A DNA stretch of 64,000 nt from a candidate division KSB1 bacterium (GTDB taxonomy: Bacteria > Zhuqueibacterota > Zhuqueibacteria > Zhuqueibacterales > Zhuqueibacteraceae), in the NCBI GenBank assembly GCA_034506175.1, contig JAPDQB010000022.1, positions 1 to 64,000 on the forward strand. Reading direction: 5' to 3'. A program made the position numbers and the translations under genes. A model generated the notes under the pieces. It saw only the letters and a list, made by a program, of their open reading frames with translations. It did not search any database and had not been told where the DNA came from. Each line of letters opens with the position of its first letter. The stretch's first letter is position 1. Of the stretch, positions 61,629 to 64,000 are shown piece by piece.

Positions 61629-63671
61629 TTATGCAAACGCCAACTGCAAAATATATAACAACACCACCGCGCCGAGCGCCATGAGAATATAACTTTGCAC
61701 GCGGCCGGTTTGAACTTCGCGCAGGGTCGCGCCGAACCAGCCGACGACGTTGGCGGTGAGGTTGACGAGGCCGTCGACGATTTTGTTGTCGTGCCAGCCG
61801 CTGGCCCACGAGCCGAGCACGGTCACTTTTGCCGCGCCATTGACCAGGCCATCGATGACTTTCAAATCAAACCAGGCGGAAACGCGGCTGAACAGATGCG
61901 TGCCGGCGAGAACCGTGGCTTCGTAGAGATCGTCGAAACGCCATTTGTTCAACAGAAAATTGTAAACCGGCTTGAAGCGCTCGGCCACGGCGTCGGCGGA
62001 AAATTTTTTCCAATAATAGAACGCGGTTGACAGCAAAATGCCGAGGCCGGCGACGAAGATCGACAGCCACATGGCCAGGGTGTGCGCGGTGTGAGCGACA
62101 TCGTGTCCGGCTTCGGCAGCGGCTGCCGGTGCCACGGCGCTTGCCGCGTAACTTGCCAGCTCCGGTTTGGTGACCAAATCTTGGAACCAACTGCCGTAAC
62201 CACCGACAACCGACAAGACGCCGAGCACGATCAACGGCACGGTCATGACGGTCGGCGATTCGTGAATGTGATGATGCACCTCACGCTTCGCCGGCTCGCC
62301 GAAGAAGGTGAGATAAACCAGGCGAAACATGTAAAACGCCGTAATGCCGGCTGATAACAGCAGCACGCCGAAGATCACGGTATGAAGAAGATTGTGCGAG
62401 GTCATCGCGGTTTCCAAAGCCGCGGCAAGAATGGCGTCTTTGCTGAAGAAACCGGCGAAGAACGGCACGCCGGAGATCGCGCAGGTGGCGAGCAGCATCG
62501 TGAGAAAAGTCACCGGCATCTTGCTGCGCAAGCCGCCCATGTTGCGCATGTCCTGCGGATCGGAGTGGTGATCGTGCAATTCGTGATAAGCGTGGTGCAT
62601 GGCGTGAATCACCGAGCCGGAGCCGAGGAAGAGCAGCGCTTTAAAGAAAGCATGCGTCATCAGATGAAAAAGTCCGGCCATGTAACCGCCGACGCCCAAT
62701 GCGGCGATCATGTAGCCGAGCTGGCTGATCGTCGAATACGCCAGGACTTTTTTGATATCCATCTGCGTGATGGCAATCGTCGCGGCGATGAAAGCGGTGA
62801 TGGCACCGATAACGCCGATGAAAAGCAGGGCATCGGCGGAGTAAAACACATAGGTGCGGCCAACGAGATAAACACCGGCGGCGACCATGGTGGCGGCGTG
62901 AATCAACGCGGAAACCGGCGTCGGGCCTTCCATGGCGTCCGGCAGCCAGACGTGCAGCGGGAATTGCGCGGATTTGCCGATGGCGCCGAAGAAGATCAAA
63001 ATGCCGGCCAGCGTGAGCCATCCGCCGGCCAATTCACCGGCGGCGACGCCGGCAAACACGTCGTCAAAGCCCAGCGTGCCGAGGGTGGCGACGATGATCA
63101 TGATGCCGGCAAACATGCCGAGATCGCCGACGCGCGTGGTGATGAACGCTTTGATGGCCGCGTCGCTGGCGGATTTTTTCTCGTACCAGTGACCGATGAG
63201 CAGGTAGGAACAGACGCCGACCAATTCCCAAAAAATATAAATGCCGAAGAAATTGTCCACCAGCACCAATCCCAACATCGAGAAGCTGAACAGCGCCAGA
63301 TAAGCAAAGTAGCGGCTGTAGCGCACATCGCCGTGCATGTAGCCGATGGAAAAAAGATGCACGAGGGCGCTCACCAACGTGACGATGACCAGCATCACGG
63401 CGGTGAGGTTGTCGATGAGGAGGCCGAAACTGAGATCGACCGGGCCGACTTTGATCCAATCAAACGTGCGATTAATTTTGAAGGCGGGGTCATAGTGGGC
63501 GAGCACACGGCCAAAAATCAAAATCGCCAAAATCAAGCTGATGAACATGGCCGAGGTCGGCAGCCAATCGCCCTGCCGCGGCAGGCGTTTGCCAAAGAAG
63601 ATTTGAATGACAAACGCTGAGAGCGGCAGCAGCAGAATGATGATGGCTTGGGTGAGAATGGTGTTTTCCAA
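61629..63671 (-). CDS. nuoL: NADH-quinone oxidoreductase subunit L
   Basis: A 680-residue antiporter-like subunit at the distal end of complex I. Seen: 'LLIDNLTAVMLVIVTLVSALVHLFSIGYM', 'FFGIYIFWELVGVCSYLLIGHWYEK' with the key Glu, 'AIKAFITTRVGDLGMFAGIM', 'GKSAQFPLHVWLPDAMEGPTPVSALIHAATMV', 'DIKKVLAYSTISQLGYM' and 'MTHAFFKALLFLGSGSVIHAM'. The long C-terminal lateral helix region with a final membrane helix (YILMALGAVVLLYILQLAF) is present. nuoK would be expected just upstream, but a four-helix-bundle gene is found there. Confidence 0.97.
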   Translation of the reverse strand: MENTILTQAIIILLLPLSAFVIQIFFGKRLPRQGDWLPTSAMFISLILAILIFGRVLAHYDPAFKINRTFDWIKVGPVDLSFGLLIDNLTAVMLVIVTLVSALVHLFSIGYMHGDVRYSRYFAYLALFSFSMLGLVLVDNFFGIYIFWELVGVCSYLLIGHWYEKKSASDAAIKAFITTRVGDLGMFAGIMIIVATLGTLGFDDVFAGVAAGELAGGWLTLAGILIFFGAIGKSAQFPLHVWLPDAMEGPTPVSALIHAATMVAAGVYLVGRTYVFYSADALLFIGVIGAITAFIAATIAITQMDIKKVLAYSTISQLGYMIAALGVGGYMAGLFHLMTHAFFKALLFLGSGSVIHAMHHAYHELHDHHSDPQDMRNMGGLRSKMPVTFLTMLLATCAISGVPFFAGFFSKDAILAAALETAMTSHNLLHTVIFGVLLLSAGITAFYMFRLVYLTFFGEPAKREVHHHIHESPTVMTVPLIVLGVLSVVGGYGSWFQDLVTKPELASYAASAVAPAAAAEAGHDVAHTAHTLAMWLSIFVAGLGILLSTAFYYWKKFSADAVAERFKPVYNFLLNKWRFDDLYEATVLAGTHLFSRVSAWFDLKVIDGLVNGAAKVTVLGSWASGWHDNKIVDGLVNLTANVVGWFGATLREVQTGRVQSYILMALGAVVLLYILQLAFA

Positions 63672-63690
63672 AGTTATTCCTCGAAATTTA

Positions 63691-63718
63691 GATGCTGGAT
63701 GCTCGATGCTGGATGCTA
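63691..63718. repeat. Four tandem 7-mers (GATGCTN)
   Basis: Four consecutive 7-base units, GATGCT followed by G, C, G and A. The array overlaps the last codon of the four-helix-bundle gene and lies 20 bases upstream of nuoL. Such short arrays are often found near this gene family. Confidence 0.7.
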
Positions 63719-64000
63719 GTCGTTCATTTCATCGTCGTTGGTAAAAATTTGTTGGCCAATTTGGTCTTTGGGAGCAAGATGCTCGGCAATAACACCTTGA
63801 AGAAAACTATTGATCTTCTTGCCGAGCATGTCGTGGCGTTTAATCAGATCATCGCAGATGGTTTTATCAGCAAGCGAGCCGGTATCAAAAAGCATTTCGA
63901 TATGATCTCGTGTTTCATCGCACGACGATAACGCGTAGGTCAAAAATTTGATGAAGTCATTTTTATATCTCCGCCGGCCATGGCCTTCAACGATGTTGCT
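63716..64000 (-). CDS. Four-helix-bundle protein (S23/IVP family), 5' cut by window
   Basis: The C-terminal 94 residues of a small protein whose start lies beyond the window. Reading from the edge: '[20 protein letters not shown]', then '[17 protein letters not shown]', '[20 protein letters not shown]'. This is the 23S-rRNA intervening-sequence-type four-helix-bundle family, small stable proteins spread by horizontal transfer and of unclear function. The usual length is about 120 residues, so perhaps 25 are missing. It occupies the place where nuoK would precede nuoL. Confidence 0.88.
   Translation of the reverse strand, partial: SNIVEGHGRRRYKNDFIKFLTYALSSCDETRDHIEMLFDTGSLADKTICDDLIKRHDMLGKKINSFLQGVIAEHLAPKDQIGQQIFTNDDEMND

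Overview
This looks like the chromosome of an uncultured diderm bacterium, most likely from the Fibrobacteres-Chlorobi-Bacteroidetes neighbourhood (a candidate-division KSB1 or Calditrichota-like lineage). That placement is an inference. It rests on an LptE-type lipoprotein for an outer membrane, several secreted multidomain proteins that end in a 'YPNPFNP' FlgD-like / type IX-like sorting tail, a sigma54 activator next to lptE, and NuoLMN. No rRNA, tRNA or CRISPR array was recognised.

Layout. 1-3351: small secreted proteins and a broken NHL-repeat protein. 3297-12659 (minus strand): envelope and housekeeping block with two glycosyltransferases, an Xaa-Pro peptidase, a TPR protein, lptE, a sigma54 activator, a nucleotide-sugar epimerase and purD. 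12678-14289: a cluster of toxin-antitoxin-like modules, three of four damaged by single lesions. 14336-18442: uvrB and a PpiD/SurA-like chaperone with divergent sigma70-type promoters. 18858-20764: a broken secreted phosphoesterase. 20754-32593: signalling (hybrid kinase, receiver), lytic transglycosylase, a tight aldolase-OpcA-deacetylase operon, an ATP-grasp ligase, a C39-like protease, SppA and TauE. 33272-41602: a 2776-residue secreted polysaccharide-active protein with a 1182-bp tandem repeat and a decayed duplicate of its own leader upstream. 41851-43931: a TonB plus GH5 cellulase cassette bounded by 147-bp inverted repeats. 43983-51206: moaC, mazG, DUF3467, a permuted ATP-grasp/YbdK pair, a PQQ propeller and DUF2784. 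51389-55685: a dipeptidase, then two cold-shock genes flanking a subtilase and its propeptide-like partner. 55774-63671: nuoL-nuoM-(DNA methylase)-nuoN. The window ends inside a four-helix-bundle gene.

How it fits together. Secreted glycan-active enzymes (the giant protein, the GH5 lipoprotein) plus a TonB energy transducer suggest a plant- or microbe-polysaccharide degrader. Core genes are intact throughout, while frameshifts, nonsense codons and deletions fall only in accessory genes. This argues for real gene decay rather than poor sequence. The items most worth following up are the inverted-repeat-bounded cassette, the shared leader element of the two cold-shock genes, the subtilase with a stand-alone propeptide-like neighbour, and the methylase inside the complex I operon.
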